A stretch of DNA of 64,000 nucleotides from Methylomonas lenta (lineage in GTDB: Bacteria; Pseudomonadota; Gammaproteobacteria; Methylococcales; Methylomonadaceae): positions 47,344-111,343 of the forward strand of contig NZ_LUUI01000102.1 in NCBI RefSeq assembly GCF_001644015.1, written 5' to 3'. The translations under genes were made by a program, and so were the position numbers. The notes below the pieces were generated by a model that did not search any database, was not told the DNA's origin, and saw only the letters and a program-made list of their open reading frames with translations. Position 1 is the stretch's first letter, and the number at the start of each line of letters is the position of its first letter. This document shows positions 10,401-18,558 of this stretch, one piece after another.

Positions 10401-10752
10401 CGAGGATATCGAAGATACCATCGAAAAAATGCAAGCCTTGCAGGCGATGGGCATTAGAATTTCTATTGATGATTTTGGCATCGGCTATTCATCTTTGTCT
10501 TATTTAAAAAGCCTGCCTCTCAGTCAATTAAAAATTGATCAAAGCTTTGTCAAACAAATCGATAATGTAAATGCAGCGGTGATAGTGGAAACCATCATCA
10601 TGATGGCGAAAAGCTTGGGCTTGAATGTGATTGCCGAAGGTGTTGAGACGCTGGAGCAGGTCAATTTTCTCACCGCCAAAGGCTGCCTGAATTTTCAAGG
10701 CTATTATTTCAGTCGCCCCGTACCGGCTGATGAAATAAAGTTTACCCTTTAA
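7456..10752 (+). CDS. MASE1-CHASE-PAS-GGDEF-EAL cyclic-di-GMP signalling protein
   Basis: I start at the ATG at 7456 (MANIKSLIY), 14 bp after the upstream stop; an earlier ATG would overlap that gene by 83 bp. The 1098-residue protein has an N-terminal MASE1-like membrane sensor (about 1-220), a periplasmic CHASE-like domain (about 240-480), a membrane helix, a PAS domain (about 545-650), GGDEF and EAL. The GGDEF motif is intact (RLGGDEF at about 752-758), with an RxxD inhibitory site (RHED) five residues before it. The EAL domain keeps AEALIRW, the NVSSRQF Asn, ELTE, DDFG, LKID and AEGVE. Both synthesis and breakdown of c-di-GMP are possible. The ligand of the sensor is unknown. Confidence 0.92.
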   Translation: MANIKSLIYKNLLAGAGYLLAGWLGTLLATQPSHVSPIWPAAGVALAIMLVYGHSLLPGIFLGALAVQFYAFMDVSSFASILDSLGVGVLAGMGACLQAWIGMQLINRWVGRHNPLIDDAKILRFFALIAVSCLISPSVGVATLYFSGVISLSAIPSSWFIWWVGDTIGAAIFTPMLLLLIGQPSHIWQPRRQFVFYPLLFVLLLVVTAFYYSQRQEHQNIEDLFGRQVNLLHSTIKQHLEKHLATNAAIKGLFDSSNSVTQDEFVSFANSIDTSHSSVHEWTPRVRADERETWQKKYNANIRQMTANGTLQPAAMQAEYFPVTFIVPQAGNEAVLGFDVSSNPQVAPIISRAIANGISAATGSIHLAQDDKPHLGTVIYTPVYAKNKPLDSVEARQEQFLGFVACVFRIDTDIEGIFNWLGDKELQLSLEIYDHDQLVYSNYLTDNQQNLRFSKLSKTLIIDFAGRQWQLHYLPTSKFFHQQQSVVIEWLLLGGFLLCSLTAVGLMLLTGRTARVEALVSDRTQNLLRSNQALNQEVTLRRQQENELRIAATTFESHEAIIITDANGSILRVNKAFSDMTGYLARDVIGKNPSLLASGYHEKDFYQQMYTALGQKNQWKGEVWNRRKNGEIFPEILTITGVRDEQNQLTHYVAIFSDISAQKAAEKEIHNLAFYDPLTNLPNRRLMLDRLQQEIAAAKRQMNFGALFFLDLDHFKNLNDSRGHQVGDELLIQVGQRLQSIIRHEDTACRLGGDEFVVMVPGRFLSLQLATNHAVMLAEKILFAISQPYIVQGSEHHFSTSIGVTLYPETIDQPEEIVQQADTAMYRAKESGRNSISFYLPSMQESADRRLTLEKEMRVALQERQFLLHYQPQVNEQHKVISAEALIRWQHPTKGMVSPAEFIPLAEDTQLILPIGAWVLQEACRQIKAWDLQGIKLDHVAVNVSSRQFRQSDFVQQVKQVLLDTDIQAKRLVIELTEGCVIEDIEDTIEKMQALQAMGIRISIDDFGIGYSSLSYLKSLPLSQLKIDQSFVKQIDNVNAAVIVETIIMMAKSLGLNVIAEGVETLEQVNFLTAKGCLNFQGYYFSRPVPADEIKFTL

Positions 10753-11876
10753 AAAAGTGCTGCCATGCCAGGAATACCCAAGCGCTGGATACGAATGGCG
10801 TTATCGCCTTCTTGATACGCCAAAAGCTTGCCGTCCTGCTGCCAAAGTTTAAATGCCAGCGCATAGGACAAAACCCGAATAGGATAATCTCGCGGCAATG
10901 TTTGTAGATAAGGTTGCATGCTGACAAAATCGCTGGCGCCGTATTGCTGCATGATAAAACTCAGACCACCATTACGCGGACCGATATTGTAGGCTAGCAG
11001 GCCAAGAAACAAATCATCATTCATCTCCGCTAAGTAATGTTTTAAGGTAGCCGCTGCGACAAAAGCATTGTGTCGTGGATTAGCTAAATCCAGTTTTGCG
11101 ATAGCCAGAGCTTGGGTTGCTTGTTGAAGGATAAATTTTGGTACGGCCGTGATTTGAAACAAGCCTTGGCCACCATCGTGACTAGTACGCGGAATAAACG
11201 ATGATTCAGCCGCGGCTATGCCGTGCAACAAATTGACATCTACCGCAAAAACTTTGGCCGCTTGCTGAATATCTGAATCAAAAATTTCAGCGCGTTGAAT
11301 CATATTCTGTAGTTGAGGCTGATCGTAACGCCGATAAGCGGCATAAACCTGATGTGCCAGTGTCGTGCGAGCAGCCTGCTGCTTGCCACCCACCAAGCTA
11401 CGAAAATGAGTAAACACCTGCGTATAGCCATCGTGAGATACAAACCAAATCATGCCCAGGCTTAAACTCAAGGCAAACACAGCTGGCAACATGTGTGATT
11501 TGTTCCATAGCCAACTGCGACATTTTAGCCATCCCACTAACAGACCAGCAGCAATTATCACCCAGAGAGCTATACCGGCAGCAAACGGCAATAAGTCGGC
11601 AAAAAAACTCGAGCCGGAAAAGCTATTGGCTGAAGAGCCTAAAGTTAACATGCTACCCAACAAAGCGCTGATCGCTAGACCCAAGCCTTCCAAAACTAAC
11701 AAAAGCAAATTTTTCCGACTCCAAAAGGCTAGCGGTGTTTTCCGCTTGCGAACAGCTTTGCGCGGCTTGCTGGTTTTATCCACCGATTGCGAGCGCGCTT
11801 TTTTGGGTTTTGTTGTGTTTTTCACACTCGATTTCGCGCGAGAGTAGCTAGATTTTGGCTTAGGGGCCACGGACAT
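10749..11876 (-). CDS. membrane-anchored SLT-type lytic transglycosylase
   Basis: This 375-residue protein has a very basic, Lys/Ser-rich N-terminal tail (1-50), three hydrophobic segments (about 57-79, 97-116 and 129-146), and a C-terminal soluble-lytic-transglycosylase domain. The catalytic Glu is E224 in AAAESSF, followed by GGQGLFQIT and AYNIGP, the family signatures. It should cleave peptidoglycan in the periplasm from an inner-membrane anchor. The long basic cytoplasmic tail is unusual for the family. Its stop codon overlaps the stop of the convergent GGDEF/EAL gene. Confidence 0.85.
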   Translation of the reverse strand: MSVAPKPKSSYSRAKSSVKNTTKPKKARSQSVDKTSKPRKAVRKRKTPLAFWSRKNLLLLVLEGLGLAISALLGSMLTLGSSANSFSGSSFFADLLPFAAGIALWVIIAAGLLVGWLKCRSWLWNKSHMLPAVFALSLSLGMIWFVSHDGYTQVFTHFRSLVGGKQQAARTTLAHQVYAAYRRYDQPQLQNMIQRAEIFDSDIQQAAKVFAVDVNLLHGIAAAESSFIPRTSHDGGQGLFQITAVPKFILQQATQALAIAKLDLANPRHNAFVAAATLKHYLAEMNDDLFLGLLAYNIGPRNGGLSFIMQQYGASDFVSMQPYLQTLPRDYPIRVLSYALAFKLWQQDGKLLAYQEGDNAIRIQRLGIPGMAALF

Positions 11877-12127
11877 AGAATATCGGTTGAAGTTTCCTGA
11901 AAATGGATTATGCCATCATGCTAAGCAAGATAGCGACCAGAGTATTTTTGCAAGATTACCAGGTTTCAGGCAAACACTAGCAAAACACCATCGAGTTTGG
12001 CTTCCGCTAATACCTTTGCGCCCACACATATAGCTATAGCCGCATGGATTGTTCTGACAAAGATTCTCTCATCACGACTGCCTGCGCTAAAATTAAGCTT
12101 TACTCATGTAAATCAGGCAACATTTTT

Positions 12128-13093
12128 ATGAATATAAAATTATTATTTTTAATTAGTATCGCTTTGTTTTCCAACCTAAGCATAGCCGCAGAAAACAGCA
12201 CGATTCGTCTGGGCGTACTGGCATCCGGCACCTTGGGCTGGGAATTGGCAGCCATGCAAAACGAAGGATTACTGGACAATGCCGGCTTTAATTTGGAAAC
12301 CGTTGCCATCACCAATCAACAAGCGGGCAAAGTGGCTTTACAGGCAGGCAGTGTCGACATGATCATCTCCGACTGGATCTGGGTATCCAGTATGCGTGCA
12401 CACAACAATGATTATACGTTTTACCCTTATTCCGCCAGTGCCGGCGGACTTTTGGTGCCTGCTGATAGCAACATCAAAACCATTGCCGATCTACAAGGCA
12501 AAAAACTTGGCATTGCCGGCGGAGAGCTGGATAAAAACTGGTCGTTACTGCAAGCCTTGGCACAACAACAGCATATCGACCTGAATCAATCTGTCGAAAA
12601 AATCTATGGCGCGCCGCCTTTATTAAATCAACAACTGACCAGTCAGCGTATCGATGCTTTATTGACCTATTGGCATTTTGCCGCCCGTCTGGAAGCGCAA
12701 GGTTATCGGCAATTACTGAGTGGCGAAGACATCATCCGCCAATTGGGTATACAGGAAACCGTGCCTAGCCTGGGTTATGTGTTTAAACAAAGCTGGGGCG
12801 ATCAGCATAAAGCAGCATTGCAACAATTTCTAACAGCTGCGCAAACGGCTAAAGATAAACTCTGCAGCTCTGATCAGGCCTGGGCAAAAATAGCCCCAAT
12901 GACCGATACCAATGATGCTGCAACCCAACAGCAATTAAGAATCCGTTATTGCCAGGGTCGCGTCAAGCAATGGGGTAGTGCCGAACAAAAAGCTGCTGAA
13001 AAAATTTATCAGCTGTTACACCAATTAGGCGATAACAAACTCACCGGCAAAGCTACACAATTGCAACCCGGTACTTTTTGGTCTGCAGATTGA
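12128..13093 (+). CDS. NitT/TauT-type ABC transporter substrate-binding protein
   Basis: The chosen start (ATG at 12128) gives 321 residues beginning with a signal peptide (MNIKLLFLISIALF, cleavage after IAA near residue 20). An in-frame ATG 84 bp upstream would bury the signal. The mature protein has the SsuA/THI5/NMT1-like pattern: IRLGVLASGTLGWELAAMQNEG, then VDMIISDWIW and IADLQGKKLGIAGG. Such proteins deliver nitrate, sulfonates, thiamine precursors or other small molecules. The substrate cannot be read here. The stop overlaps the permease start by one base. Confidence 0.85.
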   Translation: MNIKLLFLISIALFSNLSIAAENSTIRLGVLASGTLGWELAAMQNEGLLDNAGFNLETVAITNQQAGKVALQAGSVDMIISDWIWVSSMRAHNNDYTFYPYSASAGGLLVPADSNIKTIADLQGKKLGIAGGELDKNWSLLQALAQQQHIDLNQSVEKIYGAPPLLNQQLTSQRIDALLTYWHFAARLEAQGYRQLLSGEDIIRQLGIQETVPSLGYVFKQSWGDQHKAALQQFLTAAQTAKDKLCSSDQAWAKIAPMTDTNDAATQQQLRIRYCQGRVKQWGSAEQKAAEKIYQLLHQLGDNKLTGKATQLQPGTFWSAD

Positions 13094-13851
13094 TGCCATC
13101 CATTGGGCTTTATCGTAACAAGCTACTGGCGGCTTTATCGATAACTTTGCTGCTGGCGATCTGGCAAGGGTTGGCGTTGTTTTTACGCAGCCCAACCTTG
13201 CCCACACCTGCCATTGTAGCGGCAACATTCTGGCAGGCCACAATGTCCGGCGAGTTACCGTATCATCTTGGCGTGACTTTGCTGCGACTTATAATCAGCT
13301 TCAGCCTGGCCATGTTAATAGGCTGTGCCATCGGCATCATTCTAGGTAACAATAAAACCTTAGACGCTTTTTTTGACAATTGGCTGGTGATTTTTCTCAA
13401 TATCCCGGCACTGGTCACCATCATCCTCTGTTACGTCTGGTTTGGCTTAGTGGAATCGGCAGCGATACTCGCCGTAGTGGTTAATAAGTTACCGAATGTG
13501 ATTGTGACCATCCGTGAGGGTGCCAGAGCTTTAGATAAGGATTTGCTGGAAATGGCCCAGAGCTACCGCTTCAGCAAACGTAAAACCTTTTTGCATGTCA
13601 TCTGGCCGCAACTGCATCCATTTGTGATGGCGGCTACCCGCTCCGGCCTAGCATTAATCTGGAAAATCATTTTAGTAGTGGAGTTATTAGGCCGCAGTAA
13701 TGGCATGGGTTATCAATTGCATATTTTCTTTCAGCTATTCGATGTCGCCAGCCTGTTAGCTTATAGCTTTGCTTTTATAGCAGTAATTCAATTGATTGAG
13801 ATACTGGTATTAAAACCCCTGGATAGAAAAACCCAACGGTGGCGGCGATGA
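13093..13851 (+). CDS. NitT/TauT-type ABC transporter permease
   Basis: The ATG at 13093 overlaps the preceding TGA (TGATG), giving 252 residues. Six hydrophobic helices and the cytoplasmic coupling motif of BPD permeases (EMAQSYRFSKRKTFLHVIWP) are visible. It forms the inner-membrane channel for the binding protein and ATPase on either side. Its stop overlaps the ATPase start as ATGA, so the three genes are one operon. Confidence 0.9.
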   Translation: MPSIGLYRNKLLAALSITLLLAIWQGLALFLRSPTLPTPAIVAATFWQATMSGELPYHLGVTLLRLIISFSLAMLIGCAIGIILGNNKTLDAFFDNWLVIFLNIPALVTIILCYVWFGLVESAAILAVVVNKLPNVIVTIREGARALDKDLLEMAQSYRFSKRKTFLHVIWPQLHPFVMAATRSGLALIWKIILVVELLGRSNGMGYQLHIFFQLFDVASLLAYSFAFIAVIQLIEILVLKPLDRKTQRWRR

Positions 13852-14591
13852 GTGATATTCGGATTAACATCAGCAATAAAACTTATGTACTGGCGCACGA
13901 TACCGAACAATTTCATCACGCGATTGCCGATCTGGACTTTACCGTGCATCCCCAACAGTTTGTCTGTTTAGTGGGGCCTTCAGGCTGCGGTAAAACTACC
14001 TTATTGAACATGATCGCCGGCCTGGATCCACATTTCGAAGGCCAGATCAACATAGGTCAAGCCACGCAATCACCGACGATTGGATATGTGTTTCAAAATC
14101 CAAGACTGTTGCCCTGGTTGACGGTACGGCAAAACATTGAAATCGTTTTTGATGATAAACCGCCGACTTCGTTAATCGACAATCTGCTCGACAACATGCA
14201 GCTGTTTGATGCTCAACATCAATATCCGGAACGGCTATCGCTAGGTATGCAACGCAGGGTATCTATTAGCCGCGCCTTTGCTATCAATCCGGATATACTT
14301 TTAATGGACGAACCGTTTGTGTCACTCGATGCACCGACCGCTCGGCAAGTTAGACGGCTGCTGTATTCACTGTGGCAAAAGCGTCCACATACGGTATTGT
14401 TTGTCACCCACGATTTACGTGAAGCTATTGCATTGGCTGATAGGTTGATTTTTCTTTCACCATCACCAATGCGCATCGTCAGCGACATTGAAGTTCCGAT
14501 TGCGCGCGAACAGCGTACAGATGAAGGCTGTGTCGAAGCTTTTCGTGAGCAACTATTACAAAATCACCCTAAAATTAGCGAGCTGCTGTAA
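13848..14591 (+). CDS. NitT/TauT-type ABC transporter ATP-binding protein
   Basis: The 247-residue ATPase starts at the ATG at 13848, overlapping the permease stop. It has Walker A GPSGCGKTT, a Q-loop in VFQNPRLLPWLTV, a variant signature (LSLGMQRRVSISRA rather than LSGGQ) and Walker B ILLMDEPF followed by the D-loop and switch His (VTHDLREA). It energises the importer. The signature has Leu instead of Gly at the third position, which some SsuB-like ATPases tolerate. Confidence 0.9.
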   Translation: MSDIRINISNKTYVLAHDTEQFHHAIADLDFTVHPQQFVCLVGPSGCGKTTLLNMIAGLDPHFEGQINIGQATQSPTIGYVFQNPRLLPWLTVRQNIEIVFDDKPPTSLIDNLLDNMQLFDAQHQYPERLSLGMQRRVSISRAFAINPDILLMDEPFVSLDAPTARQVRRLLYSLWQKRPHTVLFVTHDLREAIALADRLIFLSPSPMRIVSDIEVPIAREQRTDEGCVEAFREQLLQNHPKISELL

Positions 14592-14592
14592 G

Positions 14593-15153
14593 GTGAAAAT
14601 AGTTGTAACGGCTTGCGAAGTCGAGGAAAGCATCAAGAAGTCACGTTTCATTGGTCTCATCGCCCCCTGCCAAACTGAGCGTGACGGTTTGCTTTTTTTA
14701 AATGGCTTGCATGCACAACATCCCAATGCCAGCCATATTGTCTATGCTTACCGAATTCAGTCACCGAATGGCTTGATTTGTCGCTTTAACGATGCTGGCG
14801 AACCCAGTGGCACGGCCGGAAAACCTATTTTTCAACACTTGGAAGGCAAACAGTTAATCAATGTTGTGGTGGCAGTGATCCGCTATTTCGGCGGCGTCAA
14901 ACTGGGCGCTGGTGGTTTAACGCGCGCTTATGGCAATATTACCAAGCAGGTTATCGAATCGGCAGACATCGTTGATTACATAGAAATGCTCAACTTACAG
15001 CTAACTTTAGATTACAACCAGTTGCAAATGCTGGAATATCAATTAAAAAAACTCGATGGCAGTATCCTGCATCAGGATTTTGCCGAGCAAGTCCAAAACC
15101 AAATCAAAATCCCCAAACACAACCTTGAAGCGTTAATGCTTATATTTCAATAA
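14593..15153 (+). CDS. YigZ/IMPACT family protein
   Basis: The most likely start is the GTG at 14593, two bases after the ABC ATPase stop, giving 186 residues. Earlier in-frame ATGs would lie inside the ATPase gene. The UPF0029 N-terminal core is clear: KKSRFIGLIAPC, HIVYAYRI, FNDAGEPSGTAGKPI and the glycine-rich VVAVIRYFGGVKLGAGGL. Family members bind nucleic acid or are linked to translation control, but the bacterial role is poorly defined. The gene ends the importer operon and may be co-translated with it. Confidence 0.85.
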   Translation: MKIVVTACEVEESIKKSRFIGLIAPCQTERDGLLFLNGLHAQHPNASHIVYAYRIQSPNGLICRFNDAGEPSGTAGKPIFQHLEGKQLINVVVAVIRYFGGVKLGAGGLTRAYGNITKQVIESADIVDYIEMLNLQLTLDYNQLQMLEYQLKKLDGSILHQDFAEQVQNQIKIPKHNLEALMLIFQ

Positions 15154-15191
15154 CCTAGTATTTTACTAAACAATTATGACGTATTTATGAC

Positions 15192-15218
15192 GATTTGTTT
15201 CATTAAAAGAAACAAATC
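15192..15218. repeat. 10-bp inverted repeat
   Basis: GATTTGTTTC and GAAACAAATC are perfect inverted arms around a 7-nt loop, 39 bp past the YigZ-family stop. No T run follows, so this is either a weak transcript end or a protein-binding dyad ahead of the small ORF downstream. Confidence 0.4.
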
Positions 15219-15308
15219 ATACATATATGACTATATTGTAAATGAAAAAATAGCCGTTATAGTTAAGCCATATTCTTTAAGTCGACTGAAATCAGTCTAG
15301 GGGCAGAA

Positions 15309-15470
15309 ATGAGCAAATCTAAAAATTTGTATAAGGACGTACTAACAGGCATATTTTTTATCGTCGGTGTATTCGGCTTCATGTCAGGCGAGTTTATCCT
15401 CTCTACCCTGCTATTTGGCGCCGCCACCATCGCAAGCAATTTGGATTTTTCTAATTCGTTTAAAGCGTAA
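15309..15470 (+). CDS. small membrane protein ORF (53 residues)
   Basis: This short ORF has an AGGGG Shine-Dalgarno motif 6-10 bases ahead of ATG. It starts MSKSKNLYKDVLTG and then has a hydrophobic stretch (IFFIVGVFGFM) and a second one (ILSTLLFGAATIA), so one or two membrane helices are predicted. A 14-bp palindrome (GACTGA-AA-TCAGTC, 15284-15297) sits just upstream of the ribosome site, and a strong terminator follows the stop by about 60 bp. I know no family. The isolated ORF-plus-terminator layout supports a real transcript. Confidence 0.5.
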   Translation: MSKSKNLYKDVLTGIFFIVGVFGFMSGEFILSTLLFGAATIASNLDFSNSFKA

Positions 15471-15527
15471 GTTTTGTTGTACCTCCCTCGTTGTACCCTA
15501 ACAGTCCGCAAGCTCTGTTAACTCTAC

Positions 15528-15559
15528 AACCCCTACTGTTAACAGTAGGGGTTTTTTTT
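15528..15559 (+). terminator. strong rho-independent terminator
   Basis: A perfect dyad (arms AACCCCTACTGTT and AACAGTAGGGGTT, 15528-15553) is followed directly by T residues, eight in a row at 15552-15559. It ends the plus-strand transcript of the small ORF. On the minus strand the tail is poor, so it is a weaker stop for msbA. Confidence 0.9.
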
Positions 15560-15581
15560 GAGGTGCTAAAGCTTGTTTGGA

Positions 15582-17366
15582 TTAGGTTTTCGGCGCTGCG
15601 CCACCTGATCTATCATCACTAAATTGCATTTTATGTAATCTGGCATAAGCGCCATCTCGTTTCAGCAATTCTTGATGTGTGCCTTGTTCGATAATCCGAC
15701 CTTTGTCCATTACCAAAATCACATCCGCATTCTCGATAGTAGACAATCGGTGAGCGACGACTAATGTAGTACGTCCTTGCATCACCCTATTCAATGCGGC
15801 TTGAATATACCTCTCAGACTCGGTGTCCAAAGCCGAAGTAGCCTCATCCAAAATCAATATCGGTGCATCTTTAAGCAAAGCGCGTGCTAGCGCTAGTCGC
15901 TGACGCTGGCCACCGGACAACTTAACGCCATTCTCACCTATATCGGTCTCCAATCCTTGTGGCATTTTATTGATAAATTCCATGGCATAAGCATCAGTTG
16001 CAGCTTGCTCAATCTGACTTCGATCAGCATCTTGCAAGCCGCCGTAAGCAATATTATTGGCGATACTGGTATTAAACAAAGTGACATTTTGGTTTACTAG
16101 TGCAATCTGTCGTCTTAGACAATCTAGCTGATAGCGTTTTAGCTCAACACCATCAATCAGAATCTGGCCTTGATCGTAATCGTAAAAACGCGGCAACAGG
16201 TTAATCAATGAGCTTTTACCACCACCTGAGGCTCCCACTAAGGCTACTGTCTGACCAGGCTCTATAGTCAAATTAATATTATTTAAGGCTGGAGTTTCGC
16301 TACCAGCATAATTGAATGTTAAATCTTTAAACTCTATCCGGCCTTGACTACGTGGCGTTTGATAATCGCCGTTATCGACTTCCAGTGGCTCATCCAGCAC
16401 TTCAAACAAGGTTTCAGCTGCCGCAAGACCACGCAATATCTCCGCATTAGCATCGCTTAATTGTCGTATCGGTTTTGGCAACAAAAATGCTGCGGTAAAA
16501 AATCCAACAAACTCGCCGGGAGATGAATTCTTCATGATTATCAATGCCAAATACATCATTCCTGCCAAGGCAAAAGAAATTAATAATTGCATTAATGGAT
16601 TATTCAGAGAAACCGTCATGATCAACTTACGGTATTGTTTGCGGTTTTCCAGACTACAATCTTTAAATCGCCGCTGCTCATAGTCTTCGCCGCCAAAACT
16701 TTTAACGATCCGATTACCCGATACCATTTCCGAGGTGATATGAGTTAAATCGCCAACGGTATCTTGCATATTTCGACTCAAGCGTTTTAAGCGTTTACCG
16801 ACGTACCGCACCATCAAGACCACAACAGGCGCAATTGCCAAAAACACCAAAGTCAGTTGCCAATTGGTGTAAACCAAATAGCCCAGTAAGCCAAGTGCAG
16901 TAAAGCCTTCACGAACGTAGGAACGCACTGAATCGGTGGTTGCTCGCGTTACCTCACCAATGTTATTGGTTATCCGCGAAATCATATAGCCACTATTATG
17001 ACTATCGAAATATTGCACAGACAAGCGGGTATAATGATCGAAAATGGCGCAACGCAATTTATGAATCACGTTTCCAGATATTCGAGCCAAATAATAGTTA
17101 CCTAAAAAAGCCCCGACTCCCCGCACTAAAAACAGCAGGATGAATAGGAACGGCAGATATTGAATATCCTTCCTATCTGGACTATTAAAGCTATCAATGA
17201 TGCGCTGAATTATCATGACAACTGCGGGTTCAGTAGTGGCATAAACTGCAAAGCCAATGGCGCTCACCACAAACATACGCCAATAGGGCAGCACAAAACG
17301 CATTAAACGCTTATATACTTGGCTGTCAGTCATGCGTTTGTTTAGATTATTCTCCGTAATCAACAC
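15582..17366 (-). CDS. msbA: lipid A flippase ABC transporter
   Basis: MsbA flips lipid A-core across the inner membrane as a homodimer. The 594-residue protein has an N-terminal six-helix exporter domain (about 20-320) and a C-terminal ATPase. Walker A is present as GASGGGKSS, a slightly unusual version of GxSGxGKS. The signature LSGGQRQRLALARAL, Walker B ILILDEATSALD and the switch His (VVAHRLSTI) are all intact. A start at MTDSQVYKRLM, 11 codons in, is also possible. It is divergent from a heptosyltransferase-like gene, which fits an LPS assembly locus. Confidence 0.92.
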   Translation of the reverse strand: MLITENNLNKRMTDSQVYKRLMRFVLPYWRMFVVSAIGFAVYATTEPAVVMIIQRIIDSFNSPDRKDIQYLPFLFILLFLVRGVGAFLGNYYLARISGNVIHKLRCAIFDHYTRLSVQYFDSHNSGYMISRITNNIGEVTRATTDSVRSYVREGFTALGLLGYLVYTNWQLTLVFLAIAPVVVLMVRYVGKRLKRLSRNMQDTVGDLTHITSEMVSGNRIVKSFGGEDYEQRRFKDCSLENRKQYRKLIMTVSLNNPLMQLLISFALAGMMYLALIIMKNSSPGEFVGFFTAAFLLPKPIRQLSDANAEILRGLAAAETLFEVLDEPLEVDNGDYQTPRSQGRIEFKDLTFNYAGSETPALNNINLTIEPGQTVALVGASGGGKSSLINLLPRFYDYDQGQILIDGVELKRYQLDCLRRQIALVNQNVTLFNTSIANNIAYGGLQDADRSQIEQAATDAYAMEFINKMPQGLETDIGENGVKLSGGQRQRLALARALLKDAPILILDEATSALDTESERYIQAALNRVMQGRTTLVVAHRLSTIENADVILVMDKGRIIEQGTHQELLKRDGAYARLHKMQFSDDRSGGAAPKT

Positions 17367-17414
17367 TTTTTACCTTTAAAATTAATCATTTGCTTTTATT
17401 CGTCCAACACTAAA

Positions 17415-18497
17415 ATGCCAGCCACCAGAATTATTAATATACAGCCTAAACGCGTTTTGGTGATAACTCTGCGCTTTTTAGGCGATACATTGCTGACTAC
17501 GCCGTTGATCAGTTCGCTCAAACTAGCCTATCCAGCGGCCACGTTAGATGTGCTAACTTTCAAGACGAATGCTGCCATGCTGGAAGGCAATCCAGACATC
17601 AACCAGATCATTACCTTAAACGGTAAACCTAATTTCATTACATTTAGCAAACTATTGTTTAGTTTGTTTCGACGTTACGATCTAGCCATTTCAACTCAAG
17701 CAGGTGACAGGCCCATCTTATGCGCCATCATGGCAGGCAAAATTAGCCTGGGTTTTGTACCCGAAGAGCCGGGTAAAGCTTGGTGGAAAAAATGGTTACT
17801 GAATGATTGGCTGATATTTAAAACAGACTACGATCATGCGGTACTGGAAAATTTGCGCTTTTGTAAGCCCCTTGCAATTAAACCTTGCTATAAACTAACT
17901 CCGCCGCAATCGAAAATGCCTGTGGCTCAATTACCCTCAAAACCTTATGCAGTTCTACATATTATGCCGCAGTGGCGTTATAAGGAATGGCATCGTGAAG
18001 GCTGGCGACAATTGATTGAATTTTTAAGTCAACGAGGCTTGCACATTGTATTTACCGGCAGTGGTCAGGCAAACGAACTGCAATATTTAGCTGAAATGCA
18101 ACAACAACTAGCTATATCCAGCACAAATCTGGCCGGACAATTGTCTCTCGCAAAATTAACCGAGTTAATTTGCAATGCCGTATTATTTGTTGGCCCAGAT
18201 ACCGGTATTACACATTTGGCCGCGGCCACCGGCACACTAACATTCGCTATATTTGGCCCCACAGACCCTAAAAAGTGGGCGCCTTGGCCATCTAATTACG
18301 CTGCCGACACATCACCCTTTTCATCACTTGGAACAAAGCAAGTTGGTAATGTGTATTTGATTCAGGGCCAAACTGAGAAAAACTGCCTGCCCTGCCAACA
18401 GGAAGGTTGCGAAAGACGTCGAAACAGTTATAGTTCTTGTCTGGATCATCTACCGGCTACGCTGGTCATCGATATCATCCGCCAACTTATGCCTTAA
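17415..18497 (+). CDS. GT9 lipopolysaccharide heptosyltransferase-like protein
   Basis: This 360-residue cytosolic glycosyltransferase has the two-domain GT9 layout. The N-terminal motif VLVITLRFLGDTLLTTPLI (about 14-32) and the C-terminal donor-binding block VGPDTGITHLAAATGT, then AIFGPTDP, are those of WaaC/WaaF/WaaQ enzymes that add heptose to the LPS inner core. The LRFLGD start resembles the WaaQ (heptosyltransferase III) type most. The acceptor is not provable. It faces msbA across 48 bp and leads three other envelope glycan genes. Confidence 0.85.
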   Translation: MPATRIINIQPKRVLVITLRFLGDTLLTTPLISSLKLAYPAATLDVLTFKTNAAMLEGNPDINQIITLNGKPNFITFSKLLFSLFRRYDLAISTQAGDRPILCAIMAGKISLGFVPEEPGKAWWKKWLLNDWLIFKTDYDHAVLENLRFCKPLAIKPCYKLTPPQSKMPVAQLPSKPYAVLHIMPQWRYKEWHREGWRQLIEFLSQRGLHIVFTGSGQANELQYLAEMQQQLAISSTNLAGQLSLAKLTELICNAVLFVGPDTGITHLAAATGTLTFAIFGPTDPKKWAPWPSNYAADTSPFSSLGTKQVGNVYLIQGQTEKNCLPCQQEGCERRRNSYSSCLDHLPATLVIDIIRQLMP

Positions 18498-18558
18498 GGC
18501 GATTGACAAGAAAAATATACCCGAATGACGCTGGAATTCTTATATAAAAATCTTACAG

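Noticed and set aside
15263-15511. 82-residue minus-strand ORF
   Set aside because: The plus-strand 53-residue ORF has the better ribosome site, hydrophobic segments and a matching terminator.
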